From the NCBI GenBank assembly GCA_965221935.1, contig CBDCSZ010000046.1, positions 124,001 to 188,000 of the forward strand: a stretch of DNA of 64,000 nt. The letters run 5' to 3'. Source of the DNA: JAPOXR01 sp965221935 (GTDB taxonomy: Bacteria > Pseudomonadota > Alphaproteobacteria > Rhodobacterales > Rhodobacteraceae). Positions 38,541 through 47,397 of the stretch are shown here, one piece after another. Numbering within the stretch: the first letter of the stretch is position 1; every line of letters begins with the position of its first letter. The notes beneath the pieces were generated by a model, which was given only the letters and a program-made list of their open reading frames with translations, ran no database searches and had not been told where the DNA came from. Both the position numbers and the translations under genes were made by a program.

Positions 38541-38997
38541 GGCGTGACGACAGGGGCCCCCGGGGGATTTTCAATGCCGAAGAGCGGCCAGGCACGACAA
38601 CGGTGCCTTCGGGCGATGACAGAAAAACCACCTGCATTCAATGCCTTGAAAGGCACCGAAATGAACAATTAAACGAAAACCGTCAAATTCAGGTCTTCCT
38701 TCAAGGAACATCATTTGCATCAAACCGGTCGAAGGCAGTTGGAACGATCGGACGACGGTCGATGTTCGGAGCCAGAAAGCGCGTGATTCACTCGTTCTCT
38801 CCCTATGATCCCAAGATAGTGAAATTGATCTTTACACTCCTATCTTGACCATGATCAAAGAGGAGGTTGGTGTAGAAGCCATTGTCATTCCGGCAGGCTG
38901 AACTTCATCTGAATTCCTGAAGTGGTAATTTACCTGTTTTGGATTCAAAACCCTATTCTCTTATGAAGTAATTGTTACTTTCCCAAAATAGAGTTGT
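38541..38997. other. AT-rich stretch without supported genes
   Basis: Base composition drops towards AT from about 38640, marking the start of the foreign retron segment on its 3' side. No gene or repeat is supported. Confidence 0.5.
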
Positions 38998-40024
38998 TTA
39001 GTATGGTTCAGTTTGGTCTGATGTCGGCTGATTGAATTGTTCAACTGATCTTGCAAATTCGATGTGACCTCTGATTCTAGCGATATCTCCGTCTCTGATT
39101 CTTCCGTTATCATGAAGATGGCGATAGGCTCTAAGGCGATTTCGATAACCTTTTGTCAAGCGAATTCGGTCACCATGAACAAGCAGCCCGTGCACTTTCA
39201 GACGCCTAGGGAGGCGATCAATCGAAGTCTTTTGTTCAGCGATCGTCCATCCATCGGATCTAACCATATGTTGAATTTCGTGAGAGGCCTCCTCTGGTGA
39301 CCCTGTGCTACCAGACACTACTATGTCGTCAGCGTAACAAGTGTAAACAAACCCTTTGGCGTCAGCAAATTTAGCCACCTCTATATCTAGGTCGTTTAGT
39401 ACTATGTTTGATAAGACTGGACTGGACGGTGCACCTTGCGTCAATCCCTGATTTAGGCAGGTCAGTTTCGGAATTACCGTCTTCGGGAAGTTATCAACGT
39501 ACCCGAGTGCTTCCAATGCTGAGCCAACTTTCCGGACAGAAACCGAAGGAAAAAAATTCTCGATATCGACTGAGACCAACCATTCGCTACCAAGATGTCG
39601 TGCTGCGGCAGCCAAATGTGAACGACCACGAACAAATCCATACACGGATGTGTGGGTAGACCATTTTTTCTCAAAGTGAATACTGAGCCACTTTTGAATG
39701 GCTTTCAGGCCCACGCGTGGAGCAAAAATCGTTCGAGTTTCACGGCCCTTTGGTATTTCAAATTGGCGATAATGGCGGCTGGTCCGATTGAGTAAGGACC
39801 ATATGAAACCTTCATTGTAGCCAAACATAGCTGAAATAGCTGCACGCGAGGTCACAGGCGGTAAGCCGAGCTGAAAGCACCGTTTTATCGAGATTGTTTC
39901 GTCGTCTTTGACGTTTTCCCCGATCAGCATGATCAACTCATCGGCGTCATCTGCCAAGAAACCAAGGTTGTAAGCTAAGGATACTCGCCAAAATAACTTG
40001 ACTATTTGGCGCTGTCGTGCCATG
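38998..40024 (-). CDS. Retron-type reverse transcriptase, 5' end displaced by ISAzo13
   Basis: The reverse transcriptase has the motifs in order: ETRTIFAPRVGLKAIQKW, SVDIENFFPSVS (first catalytic Asp), TQGAPSSPVLSNIVLNDLD, YTCYADDIVVSG (catalytic YADD) and, in the thumb, RLKVHGLLVHGDRI, where typical retrons have V-T-G. The total length and lack of endonuclease or maturase domains fit retrons rather than group II introns. The ISAzo13 left end cuts the gene just before VSLAYNLGFLADD. The IS end supplies an in-frame ATG at 40024 (MARQRQIVKLFWR), giving an intact 341-residue fusion. The native start was probably the ATG at 41295-41293 beyond the IS. Confidence 0.85.
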
Positions 40025-41268
40025 CGTATACCATGGATGGTGTGGCGGACACGATTCGATCCAAGCACACAGCGCTGGAAGCGGTTCTGGACGAGCGCTC
40101 GCGGCGCCTGTGGGCGGCGGCTGAAGCCCGCGCGCTCGGCCGCGGCGGCATTGCCCGGGTCGTCGAGGCGACGGGGATGTCCCGCAACACGGTCCGCGCC
40201 GGCCTGAGCGAGCTGGACCATGGTGCGGCGGCGGCGGTATCCGCGCCGGCCGGGCGGACCCGCCGTCCCGGCGGCGGCCGCAAACGCCTGTCCGACCATG
40301 ACCCGGGCCTGGTGACGGCGCTGGAGCTCCATCTCGAGCCGGCGACGCGCGGAGATCCGGAACGCCCGCTCCGCTGGACGTCGCTGAGCGCGCGCCGCCT
40401 CGCGGACGCTCTCAGCGCAGAAGGCCATCCGGTCAGCGAGCGCACGGTCAACCGGCTGCTGCACTCCCTCGGCTACAGCCTGCAGTCCAACCGCAAGACG
40501 GTTGAGGGCCGCCGGCATCCGGACCGCGACGCGCAGTTCCGGCGCATTGACCGCAGGGTGCGGGCCTTCCAGAAGCTGGGCCAGCCGGTCATCTCGGTCG
40601 ACACGAAGAAAAAGGAGCTTGTCGGCCCCTTCCGCAACGGCGGCAGGGAATGGCGGCCGAAGGGAACACCAGCGCAGGTCCGCGTCCACGGTTTTCCCGA
40701 CCCGGAGCTCGGCAAGGCGACACCCTGTGGCGTCTATGACATGACGGCCGACAAGGGCTGGGTCATCGGAACCGACCATGACACCGCGTCATTCGCGGTG
40801 GAGAGCGTGCGGCGGTGGTGGCAGAGCATGGGCCGCCCCCTGTGCCGGGACGCCCGCAGGCTCCTGATCACGGCCGACGGCGGCGGCTCCAACAGCAGCC
40901 GGAACCGGATGTGGAAACTCGAACTGCAGCGCCTCGCCGACGAGCTCGGCCTGAAGATCTCGGTCTGCCACTTCCCGCCGGGCACGAGCAAGTGGAACAA
41001 GATCGAGCACCGCATGTTCTGCCACATCACCCGGAACTGGCGCGGACGGCCCCTGGTCAGCTGCCGGGTCATCGTCGAGCTCATCGCCGCCGCCACGACC
41101 CGCGCCGGTCTGAAGATCCGGTCGCGGATCGACGACAACGAGTATCCGCTCGGCGTCAAGGTTTCCGACGAACGGATGAAGACCCTGAAAATCCGCCGCG
41201 ACGGCTTCCACGGCGACTGGAACTACACCCTGATCAACAGGTCATCCTGATCATGTTATTTTGGCGAG
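39984..41268. mobile_element. ISAzo13-family insertion sequence
   Basis: Terminal inverted repeats are CTCGCCAAAATAACTTGA (39984-40001) and the reverse complement of CTCGCCAAAATAACATGA (41251-41268), with 17 of 18 positions equal. One intact transposase gene lies inside. The element sits in the 5' end of the retron reverse transcriptase. No target duplication is obvious in the immediate flanks. Confidence 0.88.
40033..41250 (+). CDS. ISAzo13-family transposase
   Basis: A 405-residue DDE transposase. The N-terminal helix-turn-helix reads GIARVVEATGMSRNTVRAGL. Catalytic landmarks are PVISVDTKKKELVGPF (Asp), LLITADGGGSNSSRNRMW (Asp) and FPPGTSKWNKIEHRMFCHI (Glu). The frame is complete and bounded by near-perfect inverted repeats, so it could be active. 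The start at 40033 (MDGVADTIRSK) is chosen; the frame opens slightly earlier at a TTG. Confidence 0.92.
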   Translation: MDGVADTIRSKHTALEAVLDERSRRLWAAAEARALGRGGIARVVEATGMSRNTVRAGLSELDHGAAAAVSAPAGRTRRPGGGRKRLSDHDPGLVTALELHLEPATRGDPERPLRWTSLSARRLADALSAEGHPVSERTVNRLLHSLGYSLQSNRKTVEGRRHPDRDAQFRRIDRRVRAFQKLGQPVISVDTKKKELVGPFRNGGREWRPKGTPAQVRVHGFPDPELGKATPCGVYDMTADKGWVIGTDHDTASFAVESVRRWWQSMGRPLCRDARRLLITADGGGSNSSRNRMWKLELQRLADELGLKISVCHFPPGTSKWNKIEHRMFCHITRNWRGRPLVSCRVIVELIAAATTRAGLKIRSRIDDNEYPLGVKVSDERMKTLKIRRDGFHGDWNYTLINRSS

Positions 41269-41281
41269 AGGCCTAATGTGT

Positions 41282-41396
41282 GTGGAAGTCTCATTTAGCA
41301 AAGTCTTCTTTCAAGAGTGCCGCCGGATACGGCGGAACCCTTCTATCATTGGTCATTACGAATGGGTGTGATACACACCCTCGCCGAGACTTCCAC
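41282..41396 (-). ncRNA. Retron msr/msd-like non-coding RNA
   Basis: This lies directly upstream of the native start of the retron reverse transcriptase, on the same strand. The outer a1/a2 repeats are GTGGAAGTCTC (41396-41386) and GAGACTTCCAC (41292-41282), a perfect 11-bp stem. Inside, GGGTGTG-TAT-CACACCC (41380-41364) forms an msr-type hairpin. A 13-bp stem with one mismatch and one wobble (41342-41313, CCGCCG/CGGCGG core) could be the msd hairpin. At about 115 nt it is short for a retron RNA. The a2 arm overlaps the putative native ATG of the reverse transcriptase. The priming G is not assigned. Confidence 0.65.
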
Positions 41397-41405
41397 TCTT
41401 CCACT

Positions 41406-42131
41406 CTAATTCTGCCGCCGTGCCAAATCAAGAGCGCGACTTACATCAGGGCTGCGTCGGTTCTTTCCTGATCCCAGTGCGCTGAGCCCGCTCACTGTCA
41501 TGACGAATCGGCCGTCATTCTTGCGATGAATGAGTCGTTTCTTTCTCCAACGGTCGAGAATTCTAGCAACCCAATTGTCTCCCGGAACCCGAAACCCTCG
41601 ACTATCTAATTCAACAACAACCTCAGCAAGAGCAACTGGAGCTCGCTTGCGAATTACCTGAATACAAGCTGTTTCCGAGGGGAGATTGAGTTCTGAGGTA
41701 TTAATGAAGTCTTGCAGTTCTAGTCCAAACTGCCTGACCAATCCTGACACAGAATCAGCCATCTCATCCGACTTTTCCTTTGTAGTTGCAGATTTAGTCT
41801 CAACCCAAACAGAAACAGACTGCCCCGTCACACGGCTAAACACATTCCGAACATCAACCGAAAATCTCCGAAACATCATTGATTTAAGGCTCGATGTTAC
41901 GTCCTCATCGCCACGACGAACCAAGACGATGGTGATCTTTCCAAATTCTAACTCCACCTCTCTTTTGGCCTTCGAGAGTGCAAAATTGGTTGGAACTTGC
42001 TCGCCTGCATCGTTGTTTTCAATTGAGACAAAAGCGAGGTGCCCCGCGTTCTCTCGGTCCCTCAATACTGGCCCCACTAGATTAATCTGCCGACTTCGAA
42101 AACTCTCTGTGATGTCATTCGTTCTATCCAT
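41406..42131 (-). CDS. Retron-associated protein with C-terminal winged helix
   Basis: A 241-residue protein of no family I can name. The N-terminal half is mixed alpha/beta (HLAFVSIENNDAGEQ, EFGKITIVLVRRGDED). The C-terminal about 70 residues read as a winged helix: AEVVVELDSRGFRVPGDNWV, then ILDRWRKKRLIHRKNDGRFV. The start at 42131 (MDRTNDITES) overlaps the stop of the HEPN-like gene by 8 bp, so they are coupled. The stop is 10 bp before the a1 repeat of the RNA, placing the gene within the retron transcript. A role as effector or as DNA-binding partner of the RNA-DNA hybrid is inferred from position. Confidence 0.7.
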   Translation of the reverse strand: MDRTNDITESFRSRQINLVGPVLRDRENAGHLAFVSIENNDAGEQVPTNFALSKAKREVELEFGKITIVLVRRGDEDVTSSLKSMMFRRFSVDVRNVFSRVTGQSVSVWVETKSATTKEKSDEMADSVSGLVRQFGLELQDFINTSELNLPSETACIQVIRKRAPVALAEVVVELDSRGFRVPGDNWVARILDRWRKKRLIHRKNDGRFVMTVSGLSALGSGKNRRSPDVSRALDLARRQN

Positions 42132-42627
42132 AGATTTCGTCCCAAACTCTCTTAACGGTGCTGCAAAGCATACGCGTTCTGTTCTCCCAGTCGTGCGCAT
42201 CTGATATGTCCACGGAACGCAAAGCAAATCTCGTACTCCTTTTGAAGTCTACTTGCTCTTCAGGTTCGTAGTCAGCAACCACACGGATTGCATAAGCAGT
42301 TGTCATTGTTGTAGCCAATTCTGCAGCTGCGCGTTTGGCATTGTTTATCCGGTTCACCAAGATCCAGTCTTTGTGTTTACACGCTCTCGGGCGTTCCTGG
42401 GAAAGTTTCTTTCCCACCTTATTCAGCACTTCCGGAAATTTGGCGTGTCTTGTTAACGACCATTTGGGATCCAACGAACCGAGCATTTTGCGGATGTTTA
42501 GAAATGCACTGTAATAGTAGCGATTAAAGGCCGATCTGGCGAAAGCATCTTTGTCACCTGCACCAGCGGCTATCGCCTCTTTTTGAAGGTGGTGGCCCAC
42601 AGCATGCATGTTAGAACCAACACTCAT
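42124..42627 (-). CDS. HEPN-like protein, first gene of the retron cassette
   Basis: A 167-residue helical protein. The segment FARSAFNRYYYSAFLNIRKM matches the first helix of HEPN-superfamily proteins (R-x-Y-Y-x-x-F-x-x-x-R). Many HEPN proteins are RNases in toxin and defence systems; the R-x4-6-H catalytic motif is not obvious here, so activity is uncertain. The ATG at 42627 has GGTAGAG upstream. The codon use and AT content differ from the GC-rich chromosome, suggesting transfer with the downstream genes. Confidence 0.6.
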   Translation of the reverse strand: MSVGSNMHAVGHHLQKEAIAAGAGDKDAFARSAFNRYYYSAFLNIRKMLGSLDPKWSLTRHAKFPEVLNKVGKKLSQERPRACKHKDWILVNRINNAKRAAAELATTMTTAYAIRVVADYEPEEQVDFKRSTRFALRSVDISDAHDWENRTRMLCSTVKRVWDEIYG

Positions 42628-43180
42628 TTCTCTACCATGAATTGTCCCGTTTCTTTGAACAATGGCAGCGACCTCTCATTTTCCTAATGCACACACTAAG
42701 ATTAGAGTCAGTCCACGACAACAATTGTCGTCTATGGAGTTTTAGGTTTTCGCCTGCGAGATCACAATGTGCCCTTCCAACAACTAGCCTCGATTCCCAA
42801 CGGCCACAATTGATTTGACTCTGGCGGCAGCTGCTGATCGCCGGATTGATCCGGCATCGTTCAGCGGGCGGCGTTTTCCGTGCTCCACACCCTGATCCGA
42901 CGGATGTCGGTCTTGCCGCCGTCGGCATGGAATCATCCCATTTGAGGTTTTTGGCATCAACTGTCACGCTGCCATGCAGAGCCTTGCCACGGCATCGGGA
43001 TCCAAACCGGCGCGGTTTCCGGGTCCAGCGCCCGCCTTCGGAAGCCTTTTCCGGCTTGTCTTTCATGTGTCTCTGGTCCGGAACGCGGCGCGGCCGGCGC
43101 CGTTCCACGCAATTCCGGCCTGCGGCAGCCTCCATCACGCAGCAGCGTGGCAATAGTAGTCAAACCACATGCATTGCCAT
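42628..43180. other. Region without recognised genes
   Basis: This spans the retron promoter side and the leader of the next transposase fragment. Open frames on both strands do not resemble known proteins. Confidence 0.45.
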
Positions 43181-43628
43181 GACCGATCTGGCCGAACTCT
43201 TCCGCAAGCCGCAATCCCGGACCCACCTCCAGCACGAGGCCCTCCGCGCCCACTTCCTCGGCGGCGTGGAGGCCGGGGAGGCCGCGAGGCGCTTCGGATA
43301 CAGCCTCGGACACTTCCGCAACCTGTGCATGAAGCTGCGCGGGAACCCGGACCTGTCCTTTTTCTTCGCCGAGCGCAGGCCGGGTCAGAAGCCGAACCCC
43401 GACGAGCCTTTCAGGCTGCGGCGGGACCGGCGAATCCTGGAGCTCCGCAGGACCGCCGGCCTCTCGGTCGGCGAGATCAGCCGGCAGCTCGGGGAGGAGG
43501 GAAGAATGCCCGCCGGAACGACGACCGTGCAACCCACGCTCCGCAGGAACGGCGTCGGAAAGCTGCCGCGCCGGTCGCCCGGAGAGCGCGAGGCCGCCCT
43601 CCGGCCCGTCTCCGCCCCGGTCGCTGAC
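43181..43628 (+). pseudogene. Transposase N-terminal fragment with HTH
   Basis: It begins MTDLAELFRKPQSRTHLQHE and contains HFLGGVEAGEAARRFGYSLG (helix-turn-helix) and a second one around LSVGEISRQLGEEG. This layout matches the N-terminus of a large transposase-like protein whose exact family I cannot name. The frame runs into the left end of the DUF4338-type IS at 43629, which truncates it. Confidence 0.55.
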
Positions 43629-44043
43629 CAATGGCATTTCATTAGGCCGGCACGATTTTGACGCCGTTCTGTCCGCAGCGGCAGTCATTTGATTCCACGC
43701 TCAATTTCCGTCCGCTCCTTTTTTTCGGCTTCCGGGGTTAATATGACCACACCGCCGCTGCATGTTAGGTTCGAATCAGACTGTCCCGCCGGGAGCGCAG
43801 CCACGGACCCGCGGACCGAGGCCCTCAAGTCCGCCGCCTTTTTCGGCCGGCGTTTCACACGGCGCCAGATCGCCGACATCGCGGAGACCGTCGCGATGCT
43901 CCCGAACGACAGCCGCAACGAGCTGTCGAAGACCGTCTGCGGGCACCTGGGCTGGACCACACCGAAAGGGGGATGCCGCGTCTCGGCGTGCCTGCGTGTT
44001 CTCGAGCGCCTTGAGGAGTGCGGGGTCCTGACCCTGCCGGCGC
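43629..44043. mobile_element. DUF4338-DDE type IS, truncated copy 1
   Basis: The left end is identical to that of the full copy: CAATGGCATTTCATTAGGCC at 43629 here and at 44386 there. About 400 bp are present, then homology stops near 44043. It holds the leader and the first about 100 codons of the transposase. Confidence 0.78.
43743..44043 (+). pseudogene. DUF4338-DDE transposase, N-terminal fragment
   Basis: The start MTTPPLHVRFESDCPAGSAA parallels MTAPPLHVRCESDCPSGSAA of the full copy at 44500. Similarity continues to RLEECGVLTLP and then ends. It is diverged from the full copy, so it is an older insertion. Confidence 0.8.
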
Positions 44044-44262
44044 TGTTGTTTCTCTCAATATGCCGCTTTGAAGCGCGCTGGTTTTCCCGGTTTTGGTTGA
44101 CGTCGGATTTCTTGGAAACCGGCACAGTCCGGGAAGATGCCATGTGTCCTGTTGGGAATTGCTATTGGGGATGATTCGGTCCAAAAGGGCGTTCTGACAT
44201 CAACATATGGTGGCAAGGGGCCGTTAAACGGCAACCCCTTGCCGGGTGAAAGGAGAACAGGA

Positions 44263-44385
44263 ATGCCGAAAGATCTGAACGGCGTGACCCCAACCGGGGG
44301 CGAGGTTAACACGCTGTGCGTCGCGTTGGAAGTGAGCGGGTCGTCCTGGGTCGTCGCGGTCGGTGGGCCCGGGGAGCCGGACAAG
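44263..44385 (+). pseudogene. IS110-family transposase, N-terminal fragment
   Basis: After an AAAGGAGAA ribosome site the ATG starts MPKDLNGVTPTGGEV followed by LCVALEVSGSSWVVAVGGPG. This is the first beta strand of an IS110-type DEDD domain. It is cut after 41 codons by the left end of the full DUF4338-type IS at 44386. The preceding 44044-44262 is its leader. Confidence 0.65.
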
Positions 44386-46557
44386 CAATGGCATTTCATT
44401 AGGCCGGCATGATTTTGACGCCTTTCTGTCCGCGGCGGCAGTCATCTGATTCTCCGCTCTTTTTCCGTCCGCTCTTTTTTTTCGGCTTCCGGGGTTGACA
44501 TGACCGCACCGCCGCTGCATGTTAGGTGTGAATCAGACTGTCCTTCCGGGAGCGCAGCCATGGACCCGCGAATCGAGGCCCTCAAGTCCACCACCTTTTC
44601 CGGCCGCCGCCTGACCCGATGCCAGATCGCCGAGATCCGCGACATCGTCGAGTTCCTGCCCGGAACCAACCGCAACAGGCTGTGCAGGCTCATCTGCGAG
44701 CAGCTGAACTGGGTGTCGGCCAAGGGAGAACTCAGGATCGGCACCTGCCTGTCGATGCTGGAGAAGCTAGAGCGCCACGGCATCCTGACCCTGCCCCCGA
44801 AGGTCGAGAGCAATCGCCGCCGCATGGACGGCCGCCCGGTCTGGCCTTCCGCCTCCGGCCCGCAGCCGCGGATCGAGGCCCGGCTCGCCGACCTCCGGCC
44901 GCTGCGTCTGGTTCAGGCCGAGGACGCCGAAAGCCGGCAGCTGTGGAACGCGCTGGTGGACCGCCACCACTATCTCGGCTACAAGCGGCCGTTCGGCTCG
45001 CACATCCGCTACTTCGTTCACGACCGCGGCGGCCGCCGGCTTGCCTGCCTGCTGTTCGACAGCTCAACCCGGACGCTGCCCTGCCGGGACGCATGGATCG
45101 GCTGGAGCGGGCGCCGCCGGGACCGGGACCGCGTCCGTGTGGTGTGCAACTCCCGGTTCTTGATCCTGCCCTGGGTCCGTTCGCACAATCTGGCCTCCGC
45201 CTGCCTCGGGATGGCAGCCCGGCAGCTGCCCGGGGACTGGGAACGCCGGTTCGGAACCCGCCCGCTGCTGGCTGAGACCTACGTCGACACCGAGCGGTTC
45301 CGGGCCTCCTGCTACCGGGCCGCGAACTGGCTGCGCATCGGCGAGACCGCCGGTGGCTGGGATAAGCCGCGGAAAGCCGTGTTCGTGCTGCCGCTGGCGG
45401 AGAACTGCCGGGCGGCGCTGCGCGGCGACCGGCCGCTGCCGCAGGCGCCGCCGGCGCCGGCTGCAGTCCGGGACACGCGATTCGCCCGCCTGTGGCGGGA
45501 CATCGCCGACCTCGCGGCCGGGGTCGCCAGCCGCCATGACCGGACCTGGCAGAAGCGTCGGCGGGTGTTCAGCACGCTCCTGATCATCCTGTTCGTGTTC
45601 CGCCTCGTCCTGTCCCGGTCGCACCAGGGATACGGGCAGGCGCTCTGCGAGCTGTGGGAGCATTGCCAGGATTCCGGCATTCCGCTGCCGCAGCGGAACC
45701 CGCCGGCGGCGTCCACCGCCGCAGCGGCCCGGGAGAAGCTCGACGAGGCGGTGTTCAAGACCCTGCACCGGGAGATCCTCGCGCGGCACGCGGAGACGGT
45801 CCGCGCCGCCAACTGGAAGGGCCGCCGCACGTTCGCCGTGGACGGAAGCAAGATCTCCCTGCCGAGGCCGCTGGCCGCCGCCGGATACAGGACCCCCGGC
45901 GAGGGCGCGCACTATCCGCAGGGCTTTGTCAGCGCCCTCTACAGGCTGAACGACCGGGCGCCGGTCGATTTTGACCTGTTCCGCCACGGCAACGAGCGCG
46001 CCGCCGCAATGACCCATCTTGCCAGTGTCGGCGAGGGCGACGTCGTGGTGTACGACCGGGGCTGCTGGTCCTACACCTTCTACCACGCCCACCGGCTGCT
46101 GTCCGTCGACGGCGTCTTCCGCATCGCCGCCAGCGTCAATCCGGCGTTCGACGCCTTCATCGCCTCCGGCGACGCCGAGCGCATCGTCGAAATCGGGCCG
46201 CCGAAGGACGCGGCCCCGGAGCTGAAGGGAACCAGCCACCGGGTCCGGCTGCTCCGATACACCTTCGCCGACACCGAGTTCCGCCTCGCCACCACCCTGC
46301 TTGACAGCGGCCGCTACCCGGCCCAGGCGCTGGCCGACCTCTACCACGGGAAATGTTCGATTGAGGAGCTCCACAAGTCCACAAAAGACATGATCGGCGC
46401 GTTCCACGCCAAGAGCGATCGCGGGGTGCGGCAGGAGCTCTACGCCGCCTTCGTCCTGGAAACCATCGGCCGCCTGTTCTCCAACCGCGCCGAGGCCGGC
46501 CCCAACCGCGCCGCGGACCCGCTTTCGCCGATGCGGGCCAACGGCCTATCAATCTAA
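44386..46557. mobile_element. DUF4338-DDE type insertion sequence, copy 2
   Basis: The left end at 44386 is defined by comparison with copy 1. The right end is placed at the transposase stop, where ACGGCCTATCAAT loosely mirrors the left-end GCCGGCC/ATTAGGCC motif; this end is uncertain. It contains one full-length transposase. Confidence 0.6.
44500..46557 (+). CDS. DruA-like DUF4338 domain fused to an IS4-type DDE transposase
   Basis: A 685-residue protein. Residues about 125-300 form a DUF4338 domain (LWNALVDRHHYLGYKRPFG, RVVCNSRFLILPWV, ETYVDTERFRASCYRAANW), the domain also found in DruA of the Druantia defence system. Residues about 340-670 form an IS4-like DDE domain with FAVDGSKISLPRPL (near 445), DVVVYDRGCWSYTFYHAHRL (near 517) and YHGKCSIEELHKSTKDMIG (near 621, Y-x-x-K-x-x-I-E-E arrangement). 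The frame is intact and high-GC. It lies inside an IS with a truncated sister, so it is a transposase and not part of a Druantia locus. Confidence 0.85.
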   Translation: MTAPPLHVRCESDCPSGSAAMDPRIEALKSTTFSGRRLTRCQIAEIRDIVEFLPGTNRNRLCRLICEQLNWVSAKGELRIGTCLSMLEKLERHGILTLPPKVESNRRRMDGRPVWPSASGPQPRIEARLADLRPLRLVQAEDAESRQLWNALVDRHHYLGYKRPFGSHIRYFVHDRGGRRLACLLFDSSTRTLPCRDAWIGWSGRRRDRDRVRVVCNSRFLILPWVRSHNLASACLGMAARQLPGDWERRFGTRPLLAETYVDTERFRASCYRAANWLRIGETAGGWDKPRKAVFVLPLAENCRAALRGDRPLPQAPPAPAAVRDTRFARLWRDIADLAAGVASRHDRTWQKRRRVFSTLLIILFVFRLVLSRSHQGYGQALCELWEHCQDSGIPLPQRNPPAASTAAAAREKLDEAVFKTLHREILARHAETVRAANWKGRRTFAVDGSKISLPRPLAAAGYRTPGEGAHYPQGFVSALYRLNDRAPVDFDLFRHGNERAAAMTHLASVGEGDVVVYDRGCWSYTFYHAHRLLSVDGVFRIAASVNPAFDAFIASGDAERIVEIGPPKDAAPELKGTSHRVRLLRYTFADTEFRLATTLLDSGRYPAQALADLYHGKCSIEELHKSTKDMIGAFHAKSDRGVRQELYAAFVLETIGRLFSNRAEAGPNRAADPLSPMRANGLSI

Positions 46558-46857
46558 CACGCTTGAGTCCGTGTTTTCGTCTCCATTCGATTTGCTTCCG
46601 TCCCGGTCCTGCTTGGCCCGGATGGCGTTGACGGCAATGGACAGGTGCCTGATGCCTTCCCAGAGCTGCTGCGTTCCGGTCAGCGGCTGGCGTTTCGAGG
46701 GATGGAAGCCGGCCAGCCCGCCCGTCAGCGTGACAAAACCCGCGACGGTCATTTCCGGCGATCCCCGGGGAACTTTGAAGCCGTGATGGGCGGCGAGGGC
46801 AATCGCGCGGACCGGCCTTTTCAGTCTCAGGTCATTTGTGGCAGGCCCTCCAGCCAA
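46549..46857 (-). pseudogene. IS4-type transposase, C-terminal fragment
   Basis: The minus-strand frame contains PEMTVAGFVTLTGGLAGFHP then TGTQQLWEGIRHLSIAVNA. This is the usual tail of IS4-type transposases (a Gly-rich strand followed by T-Q-x-L-W-x-G). It ends at the right edge of the DUF4338-type IS, which may have inserted into it. Confidence 0.55.
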
Positions 46858-47019
46858 TCAAACCGGAGGGCAGCCGGACCGCAACGGCCCGCGCCAAAAT
46901 GCTGCTTGATATGATTCCAACTGGAAAGGGCGGCTACTTGCAAAACCCTGCTTGGGGAAGAAAACCCGTCCCGGATTGCCCCAGAATCACTAAAAAACTG
47001 TCGGAAGGGAACGTGGGAC

Positions 47020-47396
47020 AAACCAGCCGTCTCAAGCCAGAATATTTCGGGACCCTACACCGTTGGCGGCCTGACCCTTGGTCGAATCGCTATCCTGCGC
47101 TGGTCCCGGATTTGGCAAGCCGCTTGGCGGAAGCACTATCGCTTCCGTATGTCCCGGTTGTGGAGAAGGTCAGAGACAACGCTCCGCAGAAGGCGCAGCA
47201 GAACAGATTCCATCAATGCCGTAATCTGGACGGCGCTTTCGCGATTGATGGCCGAATTCCGGAGGGTGGCGTCCTGTTGGTCGACGACATCGTGGACTCC
47301 AAGTGGACGCTCACGGTCGTTGCGGCACTGCTCCGGCGCCTGGGCTGTCCGGCCGTGTGGCCGTTTGCGCTTGCCAGCGCGAATCAGGGAGGTTGA
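47020..47396 (+). pseudogene. 3' part of a RecQ-associated phosphoribosyltransferase
   Basis: The frame encodes PALVPDLASRLAEALSLPYV, then VRDNAPQKAQQNRFHQCRNL and the PRTase loop VLLVDDIVDSKWTLTVVAAL. This ComF-like domain is often the C-terminal part of RecQ-type helicases. The helicase portion is absent; upstream sequence to 46920 is unrelated IS debris. The stop is 1 bp before the GTG of the DprA-like gene, so the ancestral operon order is preserved. Confidence 0.72.
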
Positions 47397-47397
47397 G

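Noticed and set aside
38998..40024. Group II intron or diversity-generating retroelement
   Set aside because: No maturase/HNH domain, no intron RNA domains and no variable-repeat target; the upstream a1/a2 RNA and thumb motif fit retrons better.
40025..40779. Upstream extension of the reverse-transcriptase frame through the ISAzo13 element
   Set aside because: It is antisense to the transposase and not reverse-transcriptase-like; only the last few codons from the IS end are relevant.
42632..43153. 173-codon minus-strand frame upstream of the retron genes
   Set aside because: Low-complexity Arg/Ser-rich translation without motifs; it overlaps the transposase leader.
45064..46407. 447-codon antisense frame in the DUF4338-DDE transposase
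   Set aside because: Shadow of a conserved transposase with readable catalytic motifs.
44500..46557. Druantia defence system
   Set aside because: The DUF4338 domain is fused to a DDE transposase inside an IS with a truncated sister copy, and no Druantia helicase is nearby.
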